A program made the translations under genes and the position numbers. This document shows positions 1-7,949 of a stretch of 64,000 nt of DNA, piece after piece. The stretch is from Mycolicibacterium duvalii (GTDB lineage Bacteria; Actinomycetota; Actinomycetes; Mycobacteriales; Mycobacteriaceae). A model generated the notes under the pieces. It did no database searches. It was not told where the DNA came from and saw nothing but the letters and a program-made list of their open reading frames with translations. The stretch is taken from contig NZ_AP022563.1 of the NCBI RefSeq assembly GCF_010726645.1, positions 2,108,001 to 2,172,000 on the forward strand. Direction: 5' to 3'. How positions within the stretch are numbered: the first letter of the stretch is position 1; each line of letters opens with the position of its first letter.

Positions 1-1
1 G

Positions 2-514
2 GCGCCTGGAATCCTCTATCTGACCCAAAAGCTGGAAACCGGCATCACCTTCAAGCGTTGGATGGGCTTGTTCGCCATCACCGTCCCCATCACCTTGGCG
101 TTCGAGATCCCGATGCTCGCTTTGGGGTTATACAAGTACTACGGATCGCAGCAGCCCATTCAGGTGCTCGGGTACCCGCTGTGGATGGCGTTCTCCAACA
201 GTGCCGTCATCTTCATCGTGTCACTGCTGGTTCACGCCGCCATGAAGACCGCGCTCGTACGTGACAAGCCGGCCTACCTCGTGCTGTTGGTGCCGAGCAT
301 CATCATCGGCGTCGGCGTCGTCACCATACTGCCAATTGGCATGGCCATGAGCTCCACCACGTCGCTGATCATCATCAATCTGTTCGCCGTCGCATCGACA
401 ATCCTCTCGATCGCATTTGTCATAATCGGGTACAGGTTGGTCATACCGGCCCTGGACGACGAGATCTCGGAGGTCCCGGAGACCGAAAAGAAGGATGTCG
501 CCAGCACCGTATAG
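2..514 (+). CDS. AveC-like multi-pass membrane protein, C-terminal part (5' end outside window)
   Basis: The frame is open from base 2, so the N-terminus lies upstream; 170 residues remain. Several hydrophobic segments are visible, followed by a short charged tail (DDEISEVPETEKKD) that is probably cytoplasmic. The segment FEIPMLALGLYKYYG followed by a YP-containing stretch resembles the conserved core of the spirocyclase AveC-like membrane family that is frequent in mycobacteria. A second member lies near 42.5-43.5 kb on the other strand. AveC itself acts in avermectin spiroketal formation; the role of mycobacterial homologues is not known to me. The family call is recognition by pattern only; polytopic membrane protein is the safe part. 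It is followed by a hairpin terminator at 530-580. Confidence 0.5.
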   Translation, partial: APGILYLTQKLETGITFKRWMGLFAITVPITLAFEIPMLALGLYKYYGSQQPIQVLGYPLWMAFSNSAVIFIVSLLVHAAMKTALVRDKPAYLVLLVPSIIIGVGVVTILPIGMAMSSTTSLIIINLFAVASTILSIAFVIIGYRLVIPALDDEISEVPETEKKDVASTV

Positions 515-529
515 CTGCAGTACCAAACG

Positions 530-580
530 GAACACGGGCGCCGCTGCTCCTCCCACCGGAGGTTGGCGACGCCCGTGTTC
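530..580. terminator. Hairpin terminator between convergent genes, split by the IS
   Basis: An 11-bp stem (GAACACGGGCG at 530-540 with CGCCCGTGTTC at 570-580) encloses a second small stem (CCTCC/GGAGG). It lies 16 bp after the stop of the membrane protein gene. Before the IS arrived it separated that gene from the convergent phosphotransferase gene. The IS duplicated its right arm, so an orphan half-hairpin now sits at 2235-2264. Confidence 0.6.
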
Positions 581-596
581 TCGTGTTTGGCTCAAA
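552..596. repeat. Left copy of a 45-bp direct repeat flanking the IS (target-site duplication)
   Basis: Bases 552-596 recur at 2235-2279 with one mismatch (C at 593, T at 2276), directly outside the IS terminal inverted repeats. A 45-bp duplication is far longer than the usual 2-12 bp, but IS1549 of M. smegmatis (IS1634 family) is known for unusually long target duplications. Confidence 0.8.
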
Positions 597-2234
597 CCTG
601 ACTTGGCTCACGTTTGCAGGTTGGTAGTGCCCGTAGCGTGACCTGCATTTTCTTTGTGGCGTTGCCGGAAATTTGTGCACTAAATCGGGCCCGTAGGCTG
701 CCGGGGTGGCCTACGTGCGCACCGTGAAGACCGCCTCGGGGGCGACCGCGGTGCAGATCGTGTGGTCCAACCGTCGCGGGTCACGCACTATCGAGCACGT
801 GGGCTCGGCTCATGATGAGGCCGAACTGGCGGCGCTGAAGGCCGCGGCCGCTGAGCGTCTCGCAGGCAACCAGGCGGTACTCGATCTCGACGTGAATGCC
901 CCGGCGGGCTCGGAGCCGCTGCCGATCACCTCCACGCGGATGACGCACCTGTGGGACGCATTGTGCGCGGTGTATCGGACCCTTGGTTTCGAGTCAGCCG
1001 CAAAGGGCGACAATGTGTTTCGTGATCTGGTCCTGGCCCGGATCATCGAGCCCAGCAGCAAGATCGACGTCGCACGCGTGCTCACCGAGGTCTGTGTAGA
1101 ACCGGCCTCCTATGCCACGGTCAAGCGTCGCCTGCCCAGCTATGCCACTCCGCAATGGCGCCAAGCGTTGGCCGCCGCAAGTGCCCGGCGTGCCGGGTTG
1201 GGGCCGGCTTCGCTGGTGCTCTTCGACGTCTCCACGCTCTACTTCCGAAATCGATGCCGGTGACGGCTTCCGCGAACCCGGCTTCTCCAAGGAACGGCGC
1301 CTGGAACCACAGATCACCCTCGGGTTGCTCACCGATGCCGCCGGGTTCCCGCTGACCGTGCAGGCCTTCGAGGGCAACAAGGCCGAGACCGCGACCATGC
1401 TGCCGGTCATCACCGCATTCAAGACCGCCCACCACCTCTCCGATGTCACCGTCGTCGCCGATGCCGGCATGATCTCCGAGGCCAACCAGATCGCGATCAA
1501 AGCCGCCGGACTGTCGTTCATCCTCGGCACCCGGATCCCGTTTCTGCCCGATGTGGTGCGCGAATGGCGTGATAGTCACCCCGGCGAGGTGATTCCTGAT
1601 GGGCTGGTGTTGATCCAGCCCTGGCCGGCCACCAGCGCGGAAAAGACCCGCGGCATCCCCGACCGGGTCATCTACTACCAGTTCCGCGCTGATCGGGCCC
1701 GGCGCACGCTGCGCGGCATCGACGAGCAGGTCCGTAAGGCCGACCGTGCCGTGGACGGGCACGCACCGGTCAAACGCAACCGCTACATCCAATTGGCCGG
1801 CGCCACCAAAAGCGTCAACCGCACCCTGGAGGCCAAGACCCGGGCGTTGGCCGGCTGGAAGGGCTACACCACCAACCTGACCAGCGCGCCCTCGACGTTC
1901 GTCATCGATGCTTATCACCAGCTGTGGCACATCGAGAAGAGCTTCCGGATGTCCAAGCACAACCTGCAGGCCCGTCCGATCTATCACCACCTGCGCGATT
2001 CCATCGACGCTCACCTGAGCATCGTGGTCGCCGCGATGGCCGTCAGCCACCACATCGAGACCCAGACCGGCTGGAGCATCAAGAAATTCGTCCGCACCGC
2101 ACGCCGCTACCGCACCGTGAAAATCCAGGCCGGAACCCAGACCCTCACCGCCGCTGACCCGCTACCCGACGACCTCCGCGCCGCTCTGCTCAAAATCCGC
2201 AGCGACGGTGCGCACTAATTTGAGCCAAGTCGGG
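597..2234 (+). mobile_element. IS1634-family insertion sequence (IS1549-like), 1638 bp
   Basis: The element is bounded by 14-bp imperfect terminal inverted repeats: CCTGACTTGGCTCA at 597-610 and its complement at 2221-2234 with one mismatch. It carries one transposase gene that is disrupted by a frameshift, and is flanked by 45-bp direct repeats. It sits in the terminator between two convergent genes, so it probably broke no coding sequence. The right-hand duplication (2235-2279) covers the last codons and stop of the neighbouring phosphotransferase gene. One mismatch between the two repeats implies that the insertion is not brand new. Confidence 0.85.
706..2218 (+). pseudogene. IS1634-family DDE transposase, broken by a 1-nt frameshift
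   Basis: The first frame (GTG at 706) runs into a premature stop at 1261-1263; the rest continues in another frame from about 1247 to 2218. The break falls at LFDVSTLYF / EIDAGDGFREPG, motifs that are contiguous in intact relatives. Removing one C of the CC at 1245-1246 restores a single frame of about 503 residues. Catalytic features of the IS4-like superfamily remain: D in LFDVS, D in VVADAGM, and the LWHIEKSFRMSK segment with the catalytic E. No slippery homopolymer is seen at the junction, so a programmed frameshift is unlikely. The element is probably non-autonomous unless the base is an assembly error. Confidence 0.85.
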
Positions 2235-2279
2235 CCCACCGGAGGTTGGCGACGCCCGTGTTCTCGTGTTTGGCTTAAA
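2235..2279. repeat. Right copy of the 45-bp IS-flanking direct repeat
   Basis: This copy matches 552-596 with one mismatch. It contains the TAA stop (2275-2277, minus strand) of the phosphotransferase gene. The left-copy base would give TGA instead, so the reading frame end is preserved either way. Confidence 0.8.
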
Positions 2280-3612
2280 CGCGCGCGGGGAACGGCTGGC
2301 AGGTGTGGTGAGCAACCATCGCCGATCCCAACGGGCCGAGAGTGTTCTTGTGGCGAATCTGGCGGCGGTAGAACAACTGACAGAGCTGTTCATCGTGTCG
2401 ACCGTCATCGGCCAGGACGAACTGCTCCAGTGCGGCGTCGCCTTCCTGCCAGGTGTGCGGCCGGTGACCCAGCAACGAGGCCAAGTCGTCCAGATCGGCG
2501 TTGGTCAGTTCTGCACCGATCTCGTCCTCGCGCTGCACGTAGCGGGCCAACCGGAAGGCGACCCGGAGCCGATATCGGATGTACTCGTCGTCGGTGCTGA
2601 TTCCGCGCAGCATGTGGATGAGCTGATCGTGTGCGGCGGCGGCTCGAGTGACTGTCGCCTCGGGAATTTCCGGTGGCTCCAGCTGCAAACCGAGCCGCTC
2701 CCCCAGTGCCTCGATGGCATGCAGGTTAGTTTCACTGCACCAGTGCAGATTGGTCATGTAATCCGAGTCCGGCTCGGGATCGTTGAGCGAGTTCCGGAAC
2801 GCCAGTTCGTTGGTGAGCGTGAAAGCGATGTGGTGCAACTGAATTGCGTCCATGTCGACGGGAACTCCGCCGGCACGCTCATATTCCCGGTACAGCGTCT
2901 CGAAGTCACCGAAATGCAGAACCGTGTCACGCATCCGGGGTGCGGCCAGGTCCATCATCGGATCGCCAATGTGGCCGGCTTCCACATCGAGGAGTGCGAC
3001 CAGGCGTCCGTCCTTCTGGTGTAGCTGGCCCGAGTCCCATACGATGGCCGACTCCCGGCCACGGGTATCGACGGGATTGCGCTTGAGCCATCCGAGCACG
3101 AACTCCAGCAGCGGATTTGGAGCGTTCTTTCCTGCCCGCCATACCTTTTCGAACTGCCCGATTCCGTAGCTGCCCACCTCGGACGGGCTGGAAGCACGTT
3201 GGACGCCAGCTTCGAGGAACGGCTCCAGCGGCAGGCGGTGAAGCTTGGCCAGTTCGGCCATGTATTCGCGCATCACCGCGTCGCGTTGCTCGGTGGTCAG
3301 CCCGTCAAATCCGGGTTGACCGTCGACACGGTCCATCACATACGCGGGCAGATCGTCGATCCAGCCGTGTACCGCCGGAACGGGAATGCCCTGTTCTCCC
3401 ATGACTCGTTGCAGGGACATCTCATGATGCAACGGAAACTGCATGGGTATCCCGCCGCCACGCTCGCCACGCACGACCAGCGGCAGCACCACACCGTCGC
3501 GCTCGGCATCGACCAGCCAGGCGGCACGCCACCGCGCCTGACGGGTGATCGCGACCACGCGTGCACCCATGTGCTGCGCGATCCAGTTCGAGATGATTTC
3601 CTCGTCGCTCAT
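2275..3612 (-). CDS. APH-like phosphotransferase family protein
   Basis: This 445-residue protein has an aminoglycoside-phosphotransferase/choline-kinase-like fold signature. The C-lobe carries LDVEAGHIGDPMMDLA (about residues 207-222), matching the metal-binding LDWE..HxGDP..DLA of mycobacterial members. The usual HGD catalytic loop appears as VWDSGQ (about 191-196), a variant in which the Asp is kept. The natural substrate of this subfamily is unknown; antibiotic resistance should not be assumed. The ATG at 3612 is preferred over the GTG at 3633 because AAGGA lies 5 nt upstream. It is the last gene of a minus-strand run that includes the KshB-like reductase and the short CMD-like gene. Confidence 0.7.
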   Translation of the reverse strand: MSDEEIISNWIAQHMGARVVAITRQARWRAAWLVDAERDGVVLPLVVRGERGGGIPMQFPLHHEMSLQRVMGEQGIPVPAVHGWIDDLPAYVMDRVDGQPGFDGLTTEQRDAVMREYMAELAKLHRLPLEPFLEAGVQRASSPSEVGSYGIGQFEKVWRAGKNAPNPLLEFVLGWLKRNPVDTRGRESAIVWDSGQLHQKDGRLVALLDVEAGHIGDPMMDLAAPRMRDTVLHFGDFETLYREYERAGGVPVDMDAIQLHHIAFTLTNELAFRNSLNDPEPDSDYMTNLHWCSETNLHAIEALGERLGLQLEPPEIPEATVTRAAAAHDQLIHMLRGISTDDEYIRYRLRVAFRLARYVQREDEIGAELTNADLDDLASLLGHRPHTWQEGDAALEQFVLADDGRHDEQLCQLFYRRQIRHKNTLGPLGSAMVAHHTCQPFPARV

Positions 3613-3689
3613 ATCAATCCTTCGTTCGGTCACACGGTGGAGTCCGACATTCGCACATCGGCTACGTCAGCCAAATACCAACTTCACGA

Positions 3690-3923
3690 TTACTTTTCGT
3701 CATCCGACAAATCGTCGAATACCCCACGAACGAGCCGCCCTGCACTGCTGGCGGCTGGATAACCGACGTATCCCGACGCGTGGTAGACAAGTTCCTCCAG
3801 CCTGATTTTACCGAGCTCGTCGGCGAATCTGCTGTCGCGCACCTCGGCATCGTCACCGCCGGCGACCAGTTTGGGCATCATCGTGCGGAAAATGTCCAAG
3901 CCGGTTTGGCGTGCCGTGCTCAT
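3690..3923 (-). CDS. Short carboxymuconolactone decarboxylase-like protein with internal deletion
   Basis: The 77-residue protein begins RQTGLDIFRTMMP and ends ELVYHASGYVGYPAASSA. These are the start and end of the carboxymuconolactone decarboxylase (CMD)/AhpD-like family. Full-length relatives are about 125-130 residues; the middle part, which holds the active-site helix, is missing, and ADELGKI is joined directly to RLEELVYH. The frame is intact and a good AGGGAG ribosome site precedes the ATG. It may be an in-frame deletion derivative that is enzymatically dead, or a scaffold remnant. It lies downstream of the KshB-like reductase, with a tiny overlapping ORF between. Confidence 0.65.
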   Translation of the reverse strand: MSTARQTGLDIFRTMMPKLVAGGDDAEVRDSRFADELGKIRLEELVYHASGYVGYPAASSAGRLVRGVFDDLSDDEK

Positions 3924-3967
3924 TCGTTCGCTCCCTGGATAGCCGCGGTTGCCTGCGCCGTGCTCAT
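3920..3967 (-). CDS. Possible 15-codon coupling ORF between reductase and CMD-like gene
   Basis: The reductase stop overlaps an ATG (TGATG) that opens MSTAQATAAIQGANE, whose TGA overlaps the ATG of the CMD-like gene. Both ATGs are followed by the same AGCACGGC, hinting at a small duplication. It may only serve translational coupling. No independent evidence that the peptide is functional. Confidence 0.25.
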   Translation of the reverse strand: MSTAQATAAIQGANE

Positions 3968-5010
3968 CAGAACTCGACCGTGATGTGATCCGACGCCGGC
4001 CGTGCCTGACAGCCGAGGACGACGCCCTCGGCTATGTCTTCCTCGTCCAGGGCTCCATGGGTATCCATGTCGACCTCGCCGTCGAGCAGCATGCACTGGC
4101 AGGTTCCGCAGTCGCCCTCGCGGCACGAATACGGTGCCTCGATGCCCTGTGCGATCAACAGGTCGATCAGGGTGTCTTTCCGTGTCCACGTCAGCGTGTG
4201 GGTGTCACCGTTCAACTGCACGACGACTTCCGCGGTCTGCTGCGGTTTGTCCGCAGCCGCCGGAGGGACCTGATCAACGTCGACCGGCTTGTCGACGAAC
4301 GGATCCCCCGACAGCGACACAAAGTTCTCGATGTGAATCCGTGACCGCGGGACCCCGAAACTCTCCACCGCGCTGCGGGCGCTCCTCATGAACAGGCTTG
4401 GCCCGCAGATGAAAACGTCATGGCCGGCATACGGCGCGAGTAACCGCGCAAGCGTCTGATCGTTCGGCAGGCCTTGTACTGCTTCCAGCCAGTGGATGAC
4501 CGTCAATCGGTCCGGATGGTCGTTGACGAGGTCACGGAGTGCGGCGGCGAAGATCACCGCCTCGGGATCCCGGTTCGCATACAGCAGCACGACGTGCCCT
4601 CGGCCGCGTGCGAGCACCGTCTTGGTGATCGACAGCATCGGCGTGATACCGCTGCCGCCGGCGATCAGCAGGAGGTCGGTGTGCAGGTCGGCCGGTGTGA
4701 ACACCCCGCTGGGCGGGAGGCAGTCGATCCGGTCGCCCACACGGACGTTGTCGCACAACCAGTTCGACGCATATCCTTCGGCGGTGCGTTTGACCGTGAC
4801 GGCCAGGCGCTTGTCGGTGGCCGGGGAACTGCACAGCGAATAACAGCGCGCGACGGCCCCGGTCTGATCGCTTGGCACGCGGAGCGTCAGGAACTGGCCG
4901 GGTCGGTACGCGCAATCACCCGTGTCGGGCGGATCGAACACGATGGTGGCCGCATCAGCAGTCTCTGCGACCACATCGGCCACCGTGAGTGTCCACTTCG
5001 GGGTGGGCAC
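3967..5010 (-). CDS. KshB-like oxygenase reductase (FAD, NAD(P)H, plant-type [2Fe-2S])
   Basis: This 347-residue reductase passes electrons from NAD(P)H through FAD and a C-terminal [2Fe-2S] cluster to a Rieske oxygenase. The FAD domain has RCYSLCSSP (about 55-63), the nucleotide-binding domain AGGSGITP (117-124) and CGP (202-204), and the ferredoxin domain Cys 296, 301, 304 and 334. Length and domain order match KshB, the reductase of 3-ketosteroid 9-alpha-hydroxylase. The GTG at 5010 fits that length and has AGAGGAGA upstream; the frame extends further up without homology. It is downstream of the KshA-like oxygenase and is the only such reductase in the window, so it could serve both Rieske oxygenases here. 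Confidence 0.85.
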   Translation of the reverse strand: MPTPKWTLTVADVVAETADAATIVFDPPDTGDCAYRPGQFLTLRVPSDQTGAVARCYSLCSSPATDKRLAVTVKRTAEGYASNWLCDNVRVGDRIDCLPPSGVFTPADLHTDLLLIAGGSGITPMLSITKTVLARGRGHVVLLYANRDPEAVIFAAALRDLVNDHPDRLTVIHWLEAVQGLPNDQTLARLLAPYAGHDVFICGPSLFMRSARSAVESFGVPRSRIHIENFVSLSGDPFVDKPVDVDQVPPAAADKPQQTAEVVVQLNGDTHTLTWTRKDTLIDLLIAQGIEAPYSCREGDCGTCQCMLLDGEVDMDTHGALDEEDIAEGVVLGCQARPASDHITVEF

Positions 5011-5134
5011 CGGGTGGTCTCCTCTCTGGGCGGCACGGCTCGGACCGGGCATCACGGAGCCATCGAAATACCCTGCATCCGACCCGTTTCCGGCTCGACA
5101 AAAGTGCCGAGCGGATCGGCGCAGGACGTTGCCG

Positions 5135-6148
5135 TCAGGTGGCGGCGGTGAGCGTCGCTTCCGGCTCGGCTGCACTGTCCTCGGGGTAGAAGCCATTTGC
5201 CCAACTGCGCAACTTGCGGAACCCCGCGGCTTCCGACGCGGTAAGTCCCGGAGGATCCATGTACTTCTGGTACTCCCAGATCGCGATATCGTCGGGCAGG
5301 GCAGCCTTGGCCGCATCGAGGCGCGACTGGTAGTCGCCGTGCGCCTCGTCTATCCAGTAGGTGGCGAAGATATCCGATCTTTCGTTGTCGACCGGGGTCG
5401 TGCAGATCGTGATCACCCGATAACCGTCGCGAGTGTGTTCACCGTTGAACGAGACGCCGATACCCGACCAGTAGATTTCCAGCGTGTTGGTGGTCTCCCC
5501 GGGGGTGTCGATGCCCTCGCTCCACCGCCGGCCGAACCCGACTTTCGCCGACCAGACGATGTCGTCCGCCTCTTCGCGCAGCACCGTCGGGCTGATCGGC
5601 GTCTTGTGCACGAACCGGAAATGGTGTGGATCCACGGCGTTCTCGGCGATGATCTGCGGGTGCACGTGGATGCCTGCGAATTTCTGCCGGGCTTCCGGGC
5701 CGACCGGGAAGTAGTCGCGATCGTGGATGTGGCTGCCGAGAACCTGCAGCCCGTCGGGCATCTCCCATAGCGGCGCGCGGCCGGCGGCATCGTGCCAGAC
5801 ATAGATCGCTTCATTCTTCTCGACCACCGGCCACGAACGCACCTTGCGCCCCCGGTTGGGCCGATTCTCGTAGGGAATCCGGACGTTGCGGCCCTGGCCG
5901 TTCCACACCCAACCGTGGAATGGGCATTGGATGCCGTCCTCGACGACGCAACCGCCCTTGGACAGGTTCGCGCCGAGATGCTGGCAGTGCGCATCGAGCA
6001 CGTGCACCGCACCCTGCAGGTCCCGGAAGGCGACGAGGTCGACCCCGAAATAGTGCAGGCCGATCACATCGCCCTGGGCGATATCAGCGCCCCAGCCGAC
6101 CTGAAACCAACCGGTCGGCTGCATGCTGGGCAAGCCTTTCACGTTCAC
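5135..6148 (-). CDS. KshA-like Rieske non-haem iron oxygenase, terminal component
   Basis: About 337 residues. The Rieske cluster ligands are CxH at 55-57 (CQHLGA) and CxxH at 75-78 (CPFHGW). The mononuclear iron site is NAVDPHHFRFVH (170-181), giving the His pair 176/181 and the bridging Asp 173. This layout and the reductase next door match the KshA group, which hydroxylates steroid rings and related alicyclic substrates; the actual substrate is unknown. Three in-frame GTGs lie close together; 6148 is chosen because GGAG sits 5 nt upstream. It is divergent from a TetR gene, with two palindromic operator candidates between them. Confidence 0.82.
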   Translation of the reverse strand: MNVKGLPSMQPTGWFQVGWGADIAQGDVIGLHYFGVDLVAFRDLQGAVHVLDAHCQHLGANLSKGGCVVEDGIQCPFHGWVWNGQGRNVRIPYENRPNRGRKVRSWPVVEKNEAIYVWHDAAGRAPLWEMPDGLQVLGSHIHDRDYFPVGPEARQKFAGIHVHPQIIAENAVDPHHFRFVHKTPISPTVLREEADDIVWSAKVGFGRRWSEGIDTPGETTNTLEIYWSGIGVSFNGEHTRDGYRVITICTTPVDNERSDIFATYWIDEAHGDYQSRLDAAKAALPDDIAIWEYQKYMDPPGLTASEAAGFRKLRSWANGFYPEDSAAEPEATLTAAT

Positions 6149-6272
6149 GTTCACTCCTTCGACATGTCGTATGACGGACTCGTCGGACCGATTGACGCCG
6201 GGGCTGACTTCAACAGACGACGGGTTAGTAGACGAAATGACAACGGCTTTTTGATGTTCTTCACAGGATAGC

Positions 6273-6287
6273 GGGAATAGCGTTCCC
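6273..6287. promoter_or_regulatory. Operator candidate GGGAATAGCGTTCCC
   Basis: A palindrome GGGAA-N5-TTCCC lies between the divergent Rieske and TetR genes. A near-identical site (GGGAATGGCGTTCCC) is at 7834-7848, ahead of the second Rieske operon. It is probably bound by the TetR protein encoded at 6343. Confidence 0.65.
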
Positions 6288-6308
6288 AAACAATATGGAT
6301 GATAATCT

Positions 6309-6323
6309 GGGAACAGAATTCCC
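6309..6323. promoter_or_regulatory. Operator candidate GGGAACAGAATTCCC
   Basis: This is the second GGGAA-N5-TTCCC palindrome, centred 36 bp from the first and 20 bp upstream of the preferred TetR start at 6343. It argues against the longer TetR frame that begins at 6295, which would place it inside the coding sequence. Confidence 0.6.
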
Positions 6324-6342
6324 ACCAGATCGGAGCGGTCGC

Positions 6343-6990
6343 ATGATCGACGATGGACGCCAATCGGAACGAGACGCCATCATGCGCGCCGCATACCGGT
6401 TGATCGGTCACAATGCGAGCACGACGACGTCGATCGAAAACATCCTGAAAGCGGCACGCGTCAACCGGCGCACGTTCTATCGGCACTTCGCGTCGAAAGA
6501 CGACCTGATCATCGCCATGCAGGCGTGGTCCGGCGAGCTGGTCCTGGAGCGGTTGCACGACGCCATCAACGCCGCGGAGAGTCCGGCGGCCGCGGTGGCT
6601 GCATGGATCGACCAATACCTGAGCATCGGGTGGGACGAGGCACAATTTCGCGATGCGCTGGCCTTCCTGTCCGCGGACGTCGCCAGCACTCCGGGGATCG
6701 CGGCCGCGCTGGAAGCCACGTACGCGCGGCACCGCGAGCCACTGGCCGAGGCGCTGGCCGCCGGTCTCGCCGACGGGACTCTGCCCAACGCACGCCCCGA
6801 ACTGGACGCCTTCACCATTCACGCCGTGGCCGTACGCCATCTCGAGACCCGCATCCGTGGCCGCCTCGACTCGGACTTCACCGAGGTCCGGGACGCGGTG
6901 GTGGGCCTGGTGCTGACGGGCCTGGCCGCACCCGCTTACTACCTGAAGTCGGAACCGCCGTCCACATTCAGATCAGCGCCCGTCGTATAG
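6343..6990 (+). CDS. TetR-family repressor, likely local regulator of the Rieske genes
   Basis: The 215-residue protein has an N-terminal TetR helix-turn-helix (TTTSIENILKAARVNRRTFYRHF, about residues 25-47, then SKDDL) and a helical ligand-binding domain. The ATG at 6343 has GGAG 8 nt upstream and leaves both operators outside the gene; an upstream ATG at 6295 would include one. It is divergent from the KshA-like operon and overlaps the convergent SDR gene by 52 bp at its 3' end. Inferred role: repressing itself, the oxygenase operon and, through the matching sites at 7.83-7.88 kb, the second Rieske operon. The ligand is unknown. Confidence 0.85.
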   Translation: MIDDGRQSERDAIMRAAYRLIGHNASTTTSIENILKAARVNRRTFYRHFASKDDLIIAMQAWSGELVLERLHDAINAAESPAAAVAAWIDQYLSIGWDEAQFRDALAFLSADVASTPGIAAALEATYARHREPLAEALAAGLADGTLPNARPELDAFTIHAVAVRHLETRIRGRLDSDFTEVRDAVVGLVLTGLAAPAYYLKSEPPSTFRSAPVV

Positions 6991-7754
6991 GTGTTCCGCT
7001 GCGATCCCAGCATCGTGATCATCGGCGCGATCTCCTCGGGCAGACCCGCCCGGCCGAGCTGGCCCAGCGCATCGCCGAACATCTCCTCCAGAATCGTGGC
7101 GACATCCACGGGGTCCGCCGGATCCAGACCGCGCGCGGCAATTTCCGTGGCGACATAATCACGAATCTGCGCGGTCAGGAAGGTGCCCGGCGACACCGTG
7201 TTGACCAGGATCTCTTCCTTGGCCAGGGTCTGCGAGAGGTTTTTCGTCAAGCTGGTCAACGCGGCCTTACCTGCCGTGTAGGCGATCAATCGAGGCGACT
7301 GGCGCTGGACCGAGTGCGCGGAGACGTTGACGATCCGCGCCCATTCGGCTTTGCGCAGCAACGGCAGCGCTGCCCGGCACGCGCGGACCGCACCCATGGT
7401 TATCAGATCGAACGCCTCATCCCATTTCCAATCGTCGAGCGCATCGAACTCGCCGACGATCGTCGCGCCAGCGCCGACGGTGTTCACCAGCACGTTCAAC
7501 GATCCCCAGCGGTCGGCGAGATCACCGAAAGCGGCGGTGACACTGTCGGGGTCCGACACGTCGGTCACGATTCCGAGAGCATCGGGACTACCGGCGTCGC
7601 GCAATGACGCCACCACTTCGTCGAACGCGCTGCGCGTACGCGCCAGCACGGCCACCCGGGCGCCGTCGCGCGCGTAGCACTCGGCCGTCGCACGGCCCAT
7701 TCCTGCCGTGCCGCCGGTGATCGCGACCGTCGCACCCTGTAGTCCCAGATCCAT
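6939..7754 (-). CDS. Short-chain dehydrogenase/reductase
   Basis: A 271-residue classical SDR with TGGTAGMG as the cofactor loop and a catalytic Ser plus YTAGK (NVSAHS...AYTAGKAAL). The end, TGADLNVDGG, is typical of 3-oxoacyl-ACP-reductase-like SDRs. The second of two in-frame ATGs (7754) is preferred because AGAGG is 6 nt upstream; it abuts the first. The 3' end overlaps the convergent TetR gene by 52 bp. It is divergent from the 7950 Rieske operon, so the GGGAA palindromes at 7834-7882 could control it too. Probably oxidises a hydroxyl made by one of the oxygenases. Confidence 0.8.
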   Translation of the reverse strand: MDLGLQGATVAITGGTAGMGRATAECYARDGARVAVLARTRSAFDEVVASLRDAGSPDALGIVTDVSDPDSVTAAFGDLADRWGSLNVLVNTVGAGATIVGEFDALDDWKWDEAFDLITMGAVRACRAALPLLRKAEWARIVNVSAHSVQRQSPRLIAYTAGKAALTSLTKNLSQTLAKEEILVNTVSPGTFLTAQIRDYVATEIAARGLDPADPVDVATILEEMFGDALGQLGRAGLPEEIAPMITMLGSQRNTYTTGADLNVDGGSDFR

Positions 7755-7833
7755 TGACATCCTCTCGCCCCGCTCATCAGGTCGCCGAATCGCTGGCTAT
7801 CGGCTGCTTTGAGCGCTACTGTCGGACCGTATA

Positions 7834-7848
7834 GGGAATGGCGTTCCC
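7834..7848. promoter_or_regulatory. Operator candidate GGGAATGGCGTTCCC
   Basis: The site matches the one at 6273-6287 at 14 of 15 positions. It lies between the divergent SDR and Rieske genes, about 100 bp upstream of the Rieske start. It is the basis for proposing a shared TetR regulon. Confidence 0.65.
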
Positions 7849-7867
7849 GGACAAGGGCGCGTTTCCT

Positions 7868-7882
7868 GGGAACACTATTCTC
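7868..7882. promoter_or_regulatory. Second, degenerate operator copy GGGAACACTATTCTC
   Basis: The GGGAA half is intact and the second half is TTCTC rather than TTCCC. Its centre is 34 bp from the 7834 site, mirroring the 36-bp spacing of the pair at 6273/6309. Confidence 0.5.
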
Positions 7883-7949
7883 AATGGCGCGGCGTCAACG
7901 CCGTGGTCACGGCACAGCTCGGCGCAAAACCCTCGACGTGAGGATCTCG

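Noticed and set aside
1240..1265. Programmed ribosomal frameshift in the transposase
   Set aside because: No slippery homopolymer lies at the junction (CTACTTCCGAAATCG), and IS1549-type elements, as I know them, use a single frame. A one-base insertion is simpler.
1121..2053. Long minus-strand ORF inside the transposase
   Set aside because: It is an antisense shadow with Asp/Gly/Val-biased sequence typical of GC-rich complementary frames and no known motifs.
2275..3612. Aminoglycoside-resistance gene
   Set aside because: The APH fold is shared with many metabolic kinases in mycobacteria. The variant VWDSGQ loop and catabolic neighbours give no support for drug resistance.
5011..5134. Possible gene or operator between the reductase and Rieske genes
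   Set aside because: The 124-bp gap holds no convincing ORF, strong palindrome or terminator; the genes are simply co-oriented.
6295..6342. Earlier TetR start at 6295
   Set aside because: It would put the palindrome at 6309-6323 inside the coding sequence and lacks a ribosome site; 6343 has GGAG at a good distance.
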